This document shows, one piece after another, positions 39,199-48,561 of a DNA stretch of 64,000 nucleotides. A program made the position numbers and the translations under genes. This stretch comes from Hyphomicrobiales bacterium. GTDB lineage: Bacteria > Pseudomonadota > Alphaproteobacteria > Rhizobiales > Rhizobiaceae. The DNA is taken from assembly GCA_900473685.1 (NCBI GenBank), contig UCNE01000016.1, positions 20,692 through 84,691 on the forward strand, written 5' to 3'. The notes beneath the pieces were generated by a model that made no database searches, had not been told where the DNA came from, and saw only the letters and a program-made list of their open reading frames with translations. Numbering within the stretch: position 1 is the stretch's first letter; each line of letters begins with the position of its first letter.

Positions 39199-40827
39199 TT
39201 GGCAAACCTGGACGGGCACTTGAACGACATGATCTGGCGGCATCTTCCACTCAGGAACCTGACGGTTGCATTGTTCGTCTGGCTTGTCTTGACCGTCCTT
39301 TTTGCCGGCGTCTCTATGCGGATAGAGTATCAACGGGCGTCGGAAGAACTCGCTGCGACGGGGCAGACGATCCACCGTCTGATCTCGCAACGGGCGGCGC
39401 AGCACGATGCGCACCTGACCAGCCTCGTGGCATTGATCAAGGCTGCTCCCGAACTGCCCGAAACCGCGATCGGCGAAGTCTTTCAGAGCATCATCCAGTT
39501 TTACCCGCGCATCACCGCGATCGACCTCGTCAGGCTTCCGGTGGAAGGGGGTTCCACGGCGGTCTCGCTGATATCGTGGCCGAACAGCTCGCTGAAGACC
39601 GACCTGTCGCCTATCGCAAGCGCCATTGCCGGACAAAAACAGGGTGAAGTACGGACCTATCTCAACCCCGCCTATCCAGGCAGATACCTTCTGGGAAAGC
39701 GCGCGACAGCGGACAATCCGGGTCTGGCGATCGTTGTCCAGATCGACCCGGCCTTGCTGATCGAGGGCGATGAGCGGCCCGCCTGGGCGGGTTTACGCGT
39801 GAGCCTTGCTGGCGAAACGGTACTGGATCTTAAGGCAGAAGGCCCTGGCGCGAACGACCGCATCTTAACACAACGGCATTTCAGCAAGGTTGTGGACAGT
39901 CAGAGCCAGCCGTTCATGGTGGACGTCACGCGTCCTCTCGCCCTATCGGACATTTTGAGCGGGACGAGGATCGGTGGCTTCGCGCTCGCCTCCTTGGCTG
40001 TGCTGTTGTTGCTGCTGTTCACCTGGCAGCTGAAGGCCAATGCCCGCAAATTGCAGCAAACCGCGGAAGAAGCGGAGCGTCGGGCGCATCTGCAGGAGCA
40101 TGAAACAAGGCTGGCCCACGCCTTGCGGGTCAACGCGCTGGGCGAGCTGGCGTCGGGCATTGCCCATGAACTGACACAGCCGCTGACCGCCCTGTTGAGC
40201 CAGAGCCAGGCCGCCCTGCGCCTTGCCGCCAGCCAAGACCCCGATCCTGCCTTGCTCCCCGAAGCGCTGAGCGCCAATGTGCGTGAAGCCAAACGCGCCG
40301 GGGCAATGCTCAAAAGGATGCGCGACTATATCAGCAAGCGCGAGCAGAGCCCGGTCCTTGCCGATCTCAACCAGATCGTTGCCGATATCGCCGAGCTTGT
40401 GCGGGCCGATCTCGAAAAACGCCAGATCATCCTCATTCTCGATCTCGCTACGCCGTCACCGAAAGCAGTGGTCGATCCCATCGAGATGGAGCAGGTACTG
40501 CACAATCTCATCCGCAACGCCGCCGACGCGCTGCAGGATGTGGATATGGTTGAGAAGAGTATCCGCATCGAGACGAGCCTGTCGGAGAGCGGTGCGATCA
40601 TTCGGGTCAGCGACACCGGCTCCGGTATCGAAGCGGACACGCTGCCGCGTCTTTTCGAACCGTTCTTCACAACGAAAACCGATGGAATGGGGCTCGGGCT
40701 CGCGCTGTGTGCGTCATTGGTAGAGCGGATCGGCGGGCACATCGACGGCCGCAACCAGACGTCCGGCGGCGCCATCTTTACCGTTACGCTGCCCGCCGTG
40801 GAGCAATACCTGAAGGCCGCGCAATGA
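39199..40827 (+). CDS. Sensor histidine kinase with periplasmic sensor domain
   Basis: This is a 542-residue membrane kinase. TM1 (21-39) and TM2 (about 260-277) enclose a roughly 220-residue periplasmic sensor. The cytoplasmic part has a short coiled-coil and the H-box GIAHELTQPLTALLSQSQAAL with His323, an N-box HNLIRNAADAL, the G1 box DTGSGIE and the G2 box GMGLGLALC, the DctB/FixL-type class. The start is a TTG at 39199 behind GAGGGGTTACAG; ATG 39229 is the alternative. It overlaps the response regulator start by four bases. Confidence 0.9.
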   Translation: MANLDGHLNDMIWRHLPLRNLTVALFVWLVLTVLFAGVSMRIEYQRASEELAATGQTIHRLISQRAAQHDAHLTSLVALIKAAPELPETAIGEVFQSIIQFYPRITAIDLVRLPVEGGSTAVSLISWPNSSLKTDLSPIASAIAGQKQGEVRTYLNPAYPGRYLLGKRATADNPGLAIVVQIDPALLIEGDERPAWAGLRVSLAGETVLDLKAEGPGANDRILTQRHFSKVVDSQSQPFMVDVTRPLALSDILSGTRIGGFALASLAVLLLLLFTWQLKANARKLQQTAEEAERRAHLQEHETRLAHALRVNALGELASGIAHELTQPLTALLSQSQAALRLAASQDPDPALLPEALSANVREAKRAGAMLKRMRDYISKREQSPVLADLNQIVADIAELVRADLEKRQIILILDLATPSPKAVVDPIEMEQVLHNLIRNAADALQDVDMVEKSIRIETSLSESGAIIRVSDTGSGIEADTLPRLFEPFFTTKTDGMGLGLALCASLVERIGGHIDGRNQTSGGAIFTVTLPAVEQYLKAAQ

Positions 40828-41438
40828 AGCCATTTCAAATCTACCTGATCGACGACGACGAACCCGTCCGCGAGGCAATAAAGCTGCTTCTGCGGACCTA
40901 CGGCATGACGGTCGAGACTTTCGCCGATCCGGCCACATTCCTGGCGCATGTCGATCCGAAACGCCCCGGCTGTATCCTCGCCGATCTGCGCATGCCGCTG
41001 ATCAGCGGCCTGCAGATGCACGAGCGGCTGCTAGAGCGTGGCATCGGCTGGCCGACGATCATGATCACAGGCCATGGTGACGTGAATGCCTGCCGCCGCG
41101 CCTTCAAGGCAGGTATCCTCGACTTCCTGACCAAGCCGGTCGATGAGCAGATTCTGATGGACGCCATTCAATCCGCGTTCCAGACGCTAGAGCGCGTCTT
41201 GGAAAAAGAGGAATCCAGGGAACTTCTCCGCAGCCTGACGGAGCGCGAACGCGAGGTCCTGGATATGGTCTGCCGCGGCTGGGCGACGAAGGAAATCGCC
41301 GTTGCGCTTAACGTTTCGGCGCGAACCATCGATGCACACCGGGCCAATATCGCCGACAAGCTCGGTACCAGTTCCGTGGCAGACTTCGTGCAGCTGACAT
41401 CCGCCAACGCCGAACTCCCCATAGGTAGGAATACCTAG
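40824..41438 (+). CDS. Response regulator with LuxR-type output (FixJ/TtrR-like)
   Basis: This 204-residue regulator has a receiver domain with acidic cluster Asp10-12, phospho-acceptor Asp54 (ILADLRMP), Thr82 and Lys104 (LTKPV). A LuxR/NarL-type HTH lies at about 135-200 (LTEREREVLDMVCRGWATKEIAVALNVSARTIDAHRANI). The start ATG overlaps the kinase stop (ATGA), so the two are translationally coupled partners. The target is not known; a secreted heme-binding-like gene follows 107 bases later. Confidence 0.93.
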   Translation: MKPFQIYLIDDDEPVREAIKLLLRTYGMTVETFADPATFLAHVDPKRPGCILADLRMPLISGLQMHERLLERGIGWPTIMITGHGDVNACRRAFKAGILDFLTKPVDEQILMDAIQSAFQTLERVLEKEESRELLRSLTEREREVLDMVCRGWATKEIAVALNVSARTIDAHRANIADKLGTSSVADFVQLTSANAELPIGRNT

Positions 41439-41545
41439 CCGGATTGGTTCCGCTGCGGATTCAGCATCTGCACCTGCTCAGATATCCCTGTCGTCAGAAA
41501 GCAAGGCGCTTTCCCGCATCGCGTTCACGATAGGAGACAGATGAG

Positions 41546-42031
41546 ATGAACCGTATACTGCTTGCCGGCACGATTGCACTTGCCCTGACATCCGCAGCCT
41601 CTGCCGAGGTTCTCAAGGAAAACAACATGCCGCTGGATATCGCGGTGGACCTGGCACAGGGCGCCGTCTCCGCTTGCGCCGCCGATGGCTACAACGTATC
41701 GGCCGCCGTCGTGGACAGGGCAGGCGTGGTTCGTGCCCTCTTGCGCGCCGACAATGCCGGACCGCATACGGTCAGTGCCGCCAGCCAGAAGGCCTTCACA
41801 TCCGTATCGGCTCGCATTCCGACCAGCGTCATGGTTGAAAACATCCAGAAAAACCAGGGCGCAGCCCAGCTCGTCGCCATCGACGGCTTCCTCGTTCTGG
41901 CCGGCGGTGTTCCGGTCAAGATCGGCAAGGAGACCATCGGCGCAATCGGCGTCGGTGGCGCACCCGGCGGCCATCTCGATGAAGCCTGCGCCAACGCCGC
42001 CATCGCCAAGGTGCAGGATCAGCTCAAGTAA
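41546..42031 (+). CDS. Secreted heme-binding-like protein (HbpS/GlcG, DUF336 family)
   Basis: This 161-residue protein has a Sec signal peptide (1-20, ending ASA) and a GlcG/HbpS domain: PLDIAVDLAQGAVSACAADGYNVSAAVVDRAGVVRALLRAD, then GAIGVGGAPGGHLDEACANAAI at the end. AGGAGACAG lies upstream of the ATG. Streptomyces HbpS is an extracellular accessory sensor of the SenS/SenR two-component pair, and the gene here directly follows a kinase/regulator pair, so a similar accessory role is plausible but untested. Confidence 0.88.
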   Translation: MNRILLAGTIALALTSAASAEVLKENNMPLDIAVDLAQGAVSACAADGYNVSAAVVDRAGVVRALLRADNAGPHTVSAASQKAFTSVSARIPTSVMVENIQKNQGAAQLVAIDGFLVLAGGVPVKIGKETIGAIGVGGAPGGHLDEACANAAIAKVQDQLK

Positions 42032-42052
42032 GAAGCCGTCTTGAAACCGATA

Positions 42053-42080
42053 GTCCCCCGCGGCGGCCGCTGCGGGGGAC
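42053..42080 (+). terminator. Hairpin after the HbpS-like gene
   Basis: GTCCCCCGC (42053-42061) and GCGGGGGAC (42072-42080) form a perfect GC-rich stem just past the stop. No T-run follows. Confidence 0.6.
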
Positions 42081-42226
42081 CGGCCGCTTATTGCCGAAAA
42101 CAGACAAAGGACGATCCCTTCCTTCCACGCAAGGCGAATAAAATAGAACACTAATTCAATAGACTATATTGATATGGTGCGCCGTTGGTTTACCCTTTCC
42201 CTCAGCTTACATTTTGAGGGTATCCA

Positions 42227-43867
42227 ATGGGAATTTCGGGAAAATTCAAAGCAGCAACCGTCATCGGCGCGGTGCTGATGTCGCTAACATCGTCTGCAGC
42301 CTTTGCGCAGGATGCTGCCAAACCGGTGCAGGGCGGTACGCTGATCTATCTGGAACAGCAACCGCATACCAACCTGTATCCGCCGGCCGGCGGCTTCTAT
42401 CCGAATGGCGGCGTGCTCAACCAGATCACCGACAAGCTGACCTATCAGAACCCGAAGACGCTGGAGATCGAGCCCTGGATCGCCGAATCCTGGGCGGTCA
42501 ACGACAATGCCACGGAATATACCTTCAAGCTGCGCAAGGGCGTGACGTTCTCGGATGGTACGCCGCTTGATGCCAGCGCCGTTGCCAAGAATTTCGACAC
42601 GTTTGGCCTTGGCAACAAGGAGCTGAAGCAGCCGGTTTCCGAAGTCATAAACAACTATGACCGCAGCGAGGTCATCGACCCGCTGACTGTCAAATTTTAT
42701 TTCAAGAAACCGTCACCGGGCTTCCTGCAGGGGACCTCGGTCATCGGTTCCGGCCTGGTCTCGCTGGCGACGCTGGCGCTGCCGTTCGAACAATTGGGTG
42801 ATGCGACCAAAATCGTCGGCTCCGGGCCGTTTGTGGTCGAAAGCGAAACGCTCGGCAAGGAATTGTCGCTGAAGGTCCGCGAAGATTATGTCTGGGGGCC
42901 AGCAAAGATCGAACATCAGGGCCGTGCCTATCTCGACGGCATCAAATATGTGATCACCGGCGAGGACGGCGTCCGCATCGGCGCGCTCTTATCGGGGCAG
43001 GCCGATTTCATCCGTCAGGTCCAGGCTTATGACGAGGCGCAGGTCGAAGGGCAGGGTTACAAGATCTATGCGGCCCCGACGCGCGGCGTCAACAACAGCG
43101 TCGTCTTCCGCCCGGACAATCCGCTGGTCGCCGATGTGCGCGTCCGCCAGGCGCTGCTGCACGGCACGAATGCCCAGGAAATCATCTCGACGCTGTTTTC
43201 GGCCAACTATCCGCAGGCCAAGTCGATCGTGGCTTCGACGGCGCAGGGCTATGTCGATCTGTCGGCCAAGCTGACCTTTGATCCGGCCCAGGCAACGAAG
43301 CTGCTGGACGAAGCGGGTTGGGTGGCGGGCACCAACGGCATTCGCGAAAAGGACGGCCAGCCTCTCGTGCTGACGGCCTATGAATCGCCGCCGCAGCCGC
43401 AAAACAAGGCGACGCTTCAGCTCGTCTCGCAACAATGGGCCAAGCTCGGCGTGACGCTGAACGTTCTGGCCGGCGATGCCGGCAGCAGGACCGTCGATGA
43501 TCTCGATCCGGCCAAGACCCCGGTCTCTCCCGCCATGGTCGGCCGTGCCGATCCGGATGTGATCAAGAGCCAGTATTATCCAAAAAACCGCGACGTGCTG
43601 CGCCAGAAGGGCGGCCCGAGCGACAAGGTCAAATCCTTCGTCGACGACAAACTGAATGGCCTGCTCGAAGCGCTCTCCTCGGAGCCGAACCGCGAAAAAC
43701 GCCTGCAAATCGCCGGCGAGGTCCAGAGCTACGTGCTCGACCAGGCCTATGCGATCCCGATCTTCGAAGAGCCGCAAGCCTATGCCGGCGCGCCCTATCT
43801 GCAGGGCGTCGATTTCGAAGCTGTTGGCCGCCCGCGCTTCTACAGCACCTGGCTTGCCGAACACTGA
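42227..43867 (+). CDS. Peptide-type ABC transporter substrate-binding protein (KPN_01854-like family)
   Basis: This 546-residue SBP family 5 receptor has a signal peptide of 27 residues ending AFA before QDAAK. Motifs include LIYLEQQPHTNLYPPAGGFYPNGG, YTFKLRKGVTFSDGTPL and KIVGSGPFVVES. It leads an importer operon followed by a luciferase-like monooxygenase and two AhpD-like proteins. This set matches the family I recall from TIGRFAMs as the KPN_01854-type binding protein. The ligand is unknown. A hairpin at 43878-43902 separates it from the permeases. Confidence 0.9.
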   Translation: MGISGKFKAATVIGAVLMSLTSSAAFAQDAAKPVQGGTLIYLEQQPHTNLYPPAGGFYPNGGVLNQITDKLTYQNPKTLEIEPWIAESWAVNDNATEYTFKLRKGVTFSDGTPLDASAVAKNFDTFGLGNKELKQPVSEVINNYDRSEVIDPLTVKFYFKKPSPGFLQGTSVIGSGLVSLATLALPFEQLGDATKIVGSGPFVVESETLGKELSLKVREDYVWGPAKIEHQGRAYLDGIKYVITGEDGVRIGALLSGQADFIRQVQAYDEAQVEGQGYKIYAAPTRGVNNSVVFRPDNPLVADVRVRQALLHGTNAQEIISTLFSANYPQAKSIVASTAQGYVDLSAKLTFDPAQATKLLDEAGWVAGTNGIREKDGQPLVLTAYESPPQPQNKATLQLVSQQWAKLGVTLNVLAGDAGSRTVDDLDPAKTPVSPAMVGRADPDVIKSQYYPKNRDVLRQKGGPSDKVKSFVDDKLNGLLEALSSEPNREKRLQIAGEVQSYVLDQAYAIPIFEEPQAYAGAPYLQGVDFEAVGRPRFYSTWLAEH

Positions 43868-43877
43868 CGGCATCCGG

Positions 43878-43902
43878 CTGGCCCGGTCCTGAGCCGGGCC
43901 AG
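43878..43902 (+). terminator. Intercistronic hairpin after the receptor gene
   Basis: CTGGCCCGG (43878-43886) and CCGGGCCAG (43894-43902) form a perfect nine-base stem with a seven-base loop and no T-run. Such structures after receptor genes usually stabilise the receptor mRNA or cause partial termination. Confidence 0.6.
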
Positions 43903-43925
43903 TTGCAACGACAAGGTGGATAACA

Positions 43926-44870
43926 ATGGCAAGATACATAGTCTCGCGGGTAGGGCAGGCACTGCTCGTTCTCTGGGCAGCATTTACGATTTCCTTCGTG
44001 CTGCTGCAGGCAATGCCCGGCGATGCGGTGCTGATCAAATTCCAGAATCCGGAATATGGATTGAGCGCCGAGCAGATCGCCGATATCCGCGCCGCCTACG
44101 ATGCCGATGGCTCCGTCTTGCCGCAGTATGTCCATACGATCGGCAATTTCGTCACCGGTGATTTTGGCTATTCGCTGCAGGCCGGTGTTGCCGTCAGTGC
44201 GCAGCTGGCAGCCAACCTGCCATCGACGATCCGGCTTGCCGGACTTGCCTTTGCCGCCGCGGCCGTACTGGCAGTCATCATCGCGGTGCTGTCCAACCTT
44301 TCGGGCTTCGGCCGCCTGCGCTCGTTCATCCAGTCGCTACCCTCGCTTTTCGTCTCCATTCCGACCTTCTGGCTCGGCATCATGCTGATCCAGATCTTCT
44401 CCTTCCGGTTCAGGCTGGTCCCGGTGATCAATCCGGGAGAATGGGAAGGGCTGATCCTGCCTGTTCTCACCATCGCAGTGCCGATTTCCGCACCGATGGC
44501 GCAAATCCTGCTCCGCAATATCGATGAGGTGCTGACGCGGCCGTTCGTTTCCGTCGCCCGCGCCAAGGGTGCATCGCATGCCTTTGTGCTGTGGCAGCAT
44601 GTCGCCAAGAATGCCTTCCTGCCCGTCCTGACAGTCGCCGGCGTGCTGTTTGGCGAACTGTTGGCGGGCGCGGTCATCACCGAAACAGTGTTTGGCCTCA
44701 ACGGGATCGGCAGCCTGACAGAACAGGCCGTCAATTTTCAGGACGTCGCAGTGCTGCAGGCCATTGTGGTGATCTCGGCCGCCGCCTTCGTCGCCATCAA
44801 CCTTGCCGTCGATCTGCTCTACCCGGTGCTTGATCCGCGATTGAAAACAAAACTCGGAGCCGTGTCATGA
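43926..44870 (+). CDS. Peptide-type ABC transporter permease (DppB family)
   Basis: This 314-residue membrane permease shows the N-terminal helix RVGQALLVLWAAFTISFVLLQAMPGDAV, the coupling loop FVSVARAKGASHAFVLWQHVAKNAF and ITETVFGLNGIGSL, as expected for DppB proteins. It is coupled by a four-base overlap to the next permease gene. It follows the receptor gene after 58 bases containing a hairpin. Confidence 0.92.
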   Translation: MARYIVSRVGQALLVLWAAFTISFVLLQAMPGDAVLIKFQNPEYGLSAEQIADIRAAYDADGSVLPQYVHTIGNFVTGDFGYSLQAGVAVSAQLAANLPSTIRLAGLAFAAAAVLAVIIAVLSNLSGFGRLRSFIQSLPSLFVSIPTFWLGIMLIQIFSFRFRLVPVINPGEWEGLILPVLTIAVPISAPMAQILLRNIDEVLTRPFVSVARAKGASHAFVLWQHVAKNAFLPVLTVAGVLFGELLAGAVITETVFGLNGIGSLTEQAVNFQDVAVLQAIVVISAAAFVAINLAVDLLYPVLDPRLKTKLGAVS

Positions 44871-45787
44871 CCATTCTCGAGGCCGGCGAACGGCATCGCA
44901 ATATCGACAGCCCCAACCCGCTCGACTGGATTTCCGCGGCGCCCGCTGCCGAGGTCGCCACCCGGGCGCCTGCGAAAGCGCGCTCATACACCCTCCCTAT
45001 ACAGCCGGGGCTGATTTTCGCCTATTTTATCCTGGCAATCGCACTCCTCTGGGCAGTCGCGCCAGGCCTGTTCACATCCTATGACCCGGTGCAAGGCTTG
45101 CCGGGCCAGCAGTTGAAGGCACCAAGTGCGCTGCATTTTCTCGGAACCGACGCACTCGGCCGCGATCTCTATACGCGCCTCGTCTACGGCGCAGTCCATT
45201 CGCTCACGGGCGCACTCGCAGCCGTGGTCATCGGGCTTTTCGCCGGTACGGCGCTCGGTGTGATCGCCGGTTCCATCGGCGGCTGGGTCGATGAAATCAT
45301 CATGCGCGTCGTCGATGTTCTTCTGTCGATCCCCGCACTGCTTTTATCGCTCAGCATTATCATCCTGCTCGGTTTCGGCACCGTCAACGCCGCTATTGCC
45401 GTTGGTTTCACCTCGATTGCGAGCTTTGCCCGTCTCGTTCGCTCGGAGGTCGTCAGCGTCCGGCGCAGCGAATATGTCGAGGCCGCGTTCGGCAGCGGCG
45501 GCACGTTTTTCAAGGTCCTCTGGCGCCATGTGCTGCCCAACTCGCTGACCTCTGTAATTGCCTTCACGGCCCTCCAGGTTGGCTCCGCCATTCTCCAGCT
45601 CTCCACGCTCGGCTTCCTCGGCTACGGTGCGCCGCCGCCGACGCCCGAATGGGGACTGCTGATTGCCGAAGGCCGCAACTATATCGCAACGGCGTGGTGG
45701 CTGACGGCGGCCCCCGGCATCGTGGCGGTGCTGGTGGTCCTCTCCGTCAACCGTGTCAGCCAGGCAATCGGAAAGGCGCAGCGATGA
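44867..45787 (+). CDS. Peptide-type ABC transporter permease (DppC family)
   Basis: This 306-residue membrane permease has an unusually long cytoplasmic N-terminus (about 45 residues) before the first TM helix. The DppC motifs LHFLGTDALGRDLYTRLVYGAVHSL, EYVEAAFGSGGTFFKVLWRHVLPNSL and LSTLGFLGYGAPPPTPEWG are present. Its ends overlap both neighbouring genes by four bases, indicating a tightly coupled operon. Confidence 0.92.
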   Translation: MTILEAGERHRNIDSPNPLDWISAAPAAEVATRAPAKARSYTLPIQPGLIFAYFILAIALLWAVAPGLFTSYDPVQGLPGQQLKAPSALHFLGTDALGRDLYTRLVYGAVHSLTGALAAVVIGLFAGTALGVIAGSIGGWVDEIIMRVVDVLLSIPALLLSLSIIILLGFGTVNAAIAVGFTSIASFARLVRSEVVSVRRSEYVEAAFGSGGTFFKVLWRHVLPNSLTSVIAFTALQVGSAILQLSTLGFLGYGAPPPTPEWGLLIAEGRNYIATAWWLTAAPGIVAVLVVLSVNRVSQAIGKAQR

Positions 45788-47487
45788 CCATTTCCCCTGT
45801 CGGCCGGCTGGAAGGCACAGTTCTCCCAGCTCCAGTTCTCGACGTCTCCGGACTGACCATTTCCTATCGCGACCAGAACGGCACACGAACCGCCGTTCAC
45901 GGAATCGACTTCAGCGTCGCGCCCGGCGAAGTGGTCGCCCTCGTCGGCGAGTCCGGGTCGGGTAAAAGCTCGACGGCACAGGCCATCATCGGTCTGCTCC
46001 CTGAAAACGGACGGTTGGAAAGCGGCAGCATCCGGCTGAACCAACAGGATATTGCCGGCTGGCCGCAGAAACGGCTTGATGGCATACGCGGGTCGGTGGT
46101 CAGCCTGGTGCCGCAGGATCCGGGCAATTCGCTCAACCCCGTCAAGACGATCGGCAGGCAGGTCGCGGAAATCCTTATTATCCACGGCAAGGCTTCCGGC
46201 GCTGTTGCCGATGCGCGCGCCATCGAACTGCTCGAGCGCGTTGGCCTCAACCAGCCGGCGCTCCGGGCAAAGCAATATCCGCACGAACTGTCCGGTGGCA
46301 TGAAGCAGCGGGTGCTGATCGCCATCGCCATTGCCCTCAAGCCGTCGCTGATCATTGCCGACGAACCAACCAGCGCGCTCGATGTCACGGTGCAGAAGCA
46401 TATTCTGGATCTCATCGACGAGCTTCGCCGGGAAACCGGCACCGCCGTCCTGCTGGTCACCCACGATCTCGGCGTTGCTGCCGACCGCTCCGACAGGTTG
46501 ATCGTGCTGAAACAGGGGAAGATCCAGGAGCAGGGCCGGACCGCCGATATTCTGGCCAATCCGCAGAGCGCCTATACGCAGCGGCTTCTCGCCGACGCTC
46601 CCTCGCTCAATATCCGGCAGCGCCGCGTAGCCGCCGTCGCAACAGCCTCCCAGGGAGAGGCCAGCGATGACATCATCATCGTCGAAGGACTGGTTCAGGA
46701 TTTCAGCCTTGGCGGCAAGGACAAGGGTCTCCGCGCGCTCGACGACGTGTCCTTCCGTGTCCGTCGCGGCACCACGCATGCGCTGGTCGGCGAGTCCGGG
46801 TCGGGAAAAACCACGACGATCCGGACCGTCGCCGCCCTTCAAAAACCGACTTCAGGCAAGGTGATCGTCGACGGGCTCGATCTGTCGGCGCCGCCGCGCG
46901 AAACGTTGAGGCTGCTGCGCAAGAAAATCCAGCTCGTCTATCAAAACCCATTCGGCTCGCTTGATCCGCGCCAGACGATCGCAGCGATCGTCGAGGAGCC
47001 GCTATTGAATTTCGAGCCGGTACCGCGGGCCAAGCGTGCCGAGATCGTCGCCAGCACGATCGAGAAGGTCGGGCTGCCACTTGATGTGCTGCAGCGCCGG
47101 CCGCATGCACTTTCCGGTGGTCAGCGTCAACGCGTCGCCATCGCCCGCGCCTTGGTTCTCGATCCGCAAATTCTGATCCTCGACGAAGCTGTGTCGGCGC
47201 TCGATGTCACCGTGCAGGCGCAGATCCTGGCCTTGCTTGACACGCTGCAGCGCGACCTTGGCCTCACCTATCTCTTTGTCTCGCACGATCTCGCGGTGGT
47301 GCGCCAGATTTCGGATACGGTCAGCGTCCTCAACGGCGGCAAGATCGTCGAAAGTGGTGCGGTCGAGGATGTCTTCGAGCGCCCGCAAAGCCACTATGCC
47401 CGCGAACTGATCGACGCCATTCCCGGCAAAAAATACCCATCGCTTGCCGGGCAGTCCCTCTCGACCCATTCAGGAAACATCCGATGA
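45784..47487 (+). CDS. Peptide-type ABC transporter, fused dual ATP-binding protein
   Basis: This 567-residue protein has two ABC ATPase domains. The first has GESGSGKSSTAQAI, LSGGMKQRVLIAIAIAL and LIIADEPTSALDV; the second has GESGSGKTTTIRTV, LSGGQRQRVAIARALVLDP and ILILDEAVSALDV, where the usual DEP is DEA. The ATG at 45784 overlaps the permease stop (ATGA). The next gene overlaps its own stop, so transporter and monooxygenase are made together. Confidence 0.92.
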   Translation: MTISPVGRLEGTVLPAPVLDVSGLTISYRDQNGTRTAVHGIDFSVAPGEVVALVGESGSGKSSTAQAIIGLLPENGRLESGSIRLNQQDIAGWPQKRLDGIRGSVVSLVPQDPGNSLNPVKTIGRQVAEILIIHGKASGAVADARAIELLERVGLNQPALRAKQYPHELSGGMKQRVLIAIAIALKPSLIIADEPTSALDVTVQKHILDLIDELRRETGTAVLLVTHDLGVAADRSDRLIVLKQGKIQEQGRTADILANPQSAYTQRLLADAPSLNIRQRRVAAVATASQGEASDDIIIVEGLVQDFSLGGKDKGLRALDDVSFRVRRGTTHALVGESGSGKTTTIRTVAALQKPTSGKVIVDGLDLSAPPRETLRLLRKKIQLVYQNPFGSLDPRQTIAAIVEEPLLNFEPVPRAKRAEIVASTIEKVGLPLDVLQRRPHALSGGQRQRVAIARALVLDPQILILDEAVSALDVTVQAQILALLDTLQRDLGLTYLFVSHDLAVVRQISDTVSVLNGGKIVESGAVEDVFERPQSHYARELIDAIPGKKYPSLAGQSLSTHSGNIR

Positions 47488-48533
47488 CACATCCAGTCCA
47501 GCCCAAACGGCTCGGCTTTTTCAGCCGCGTACTCGATCAGGGCGATGCCGCCACCCGCTACCGGCTGGTGGCCGAGCAGATCATTCATGCCGAAAAACTC
47601 GGCTTCGACAGCGCCTGGGTCGCCCAGCATCATTTTGACGCGGACGAAGGCGGGCTCCCCGCGCCGCTGATTTTCCTCGCCGAGCTTGCGGCGCGAACCT
47701 CGCGCATCCGGCTTGGTACCGGTGTCATCACCTTGCCGATGGAAACGGCCGTTCGCGTCGCCGAGGACACGGCGGTGCTCGACATCCTGTCGAATGGCCG
47801 CCTCGAGATCGGTTTCGGCACCGGCGGCACACCGCAGGCGTTTCTACCCTTCGGACTGGAGAGTGCTGACCGTGGCACCGTCTATGCCAAGAGCCTTGCC
47901 ACCGTGCGCGATGCGTGGGCCGGCCGCGAACTCGTCGGCGGCAACCGGCTCTATCCGGTAGCACCGCATTTGCTGAATCACGTCTGGCAGGCAACCTTCT
48001 CCGTGAGCGGTGGCGAACGGGCCGGGCGCGATGGCGACGGCCTGATGTTGTCACGCACACAGCCGCGCCCGCCGGAGACGCCGCAAGCCACACTTTGGGA
48101 TCTGCAGAACCCGATCCTCGACGCCTATTTCGCCAACCTGCCGAAGGGCAGGGCACCGCGCATCCTGGGCTCCAGAAGTCTGTTCGTCGCTGACGACCGC
48201 AAGGAGGCGCTGCACTTCGCTGAACTTGGATTGAGGCGCATCCGCGAGCGCTTCATCGCCAGCGGCCACATCGTAACCGGGACAACAACCGCCGATCTCA
48301 TCAAGGCATTCGACGTGCATGTGGGAACGCCGGACGATGTAATCGCATCGCTCAAGGCCGATACCGCCTTGTCGCGCGTCACCGATCTCGTCTTCCAGGT
48401 TCATTCTGTGGACCCACCCCACGCGCTTATCCTGCGCTCCCTGGAGCTCACCGCGACCGTGGTTGCTCCAGCGCTCGGCTGGGCCGGGCAGGTATCCGCA
48501 CAACAGCCGCGCCGGCTTGCCGCAACCGCATGA
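47484..48533 (+). CDS. Luciferase-like FMN-dependent monooxygenase (KPN_01858-like family)
   Basis: This 349-residue enzyme of the bacterial luciferase superfamily uses reduced flavin and O2. Family features are HAEKLGFDSAWVAQHHFDADEGGLPAPLIFLAELAARTSRIRLGTGVITLP near the N-terminus and RLEIGFGTGG. It is translationally coupled to the ABC ATPase gene and followed by two AhpD-like genes. Flavin must come from a reductase elsewhere; none is in the operon. Context suggests oxidative attack on the imported compound. The substrate is unknown. Confidence 0.87.
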   Translation: MTHPVQPKRLGFFSRVLDQGDAATRYRLVAEQIIHAEKLGFDSAWVAQHHFDADEGGLPAPLIFLAELAARTSRIRLGTGVITLPMETAVRVAEDTAVLDILSNGRLEIGFGTGGTPQAFLPFGLESADRGTVYAKSLATVRDAWAGRELVGGNRLYPVAPHLLNHVWQATFSVSGGERAGRDGDGLMLSRTQPRPPETPQATLWDLQNPILDAYFANLPKGRAPRILGSRSLFVADDRKEALHFAELGLRRIRERFIASGHIVTGTTTADLIKAFDVHVGTPDDVIASLKADTALSRVTDLVFQVHSVDPPHALILRSLELTATVVAPALGWAGQVSAQQPRRLAATA

Positions 48534-48561
48534 TCCCCATTTCTAAAGAAAGGCAACGACC

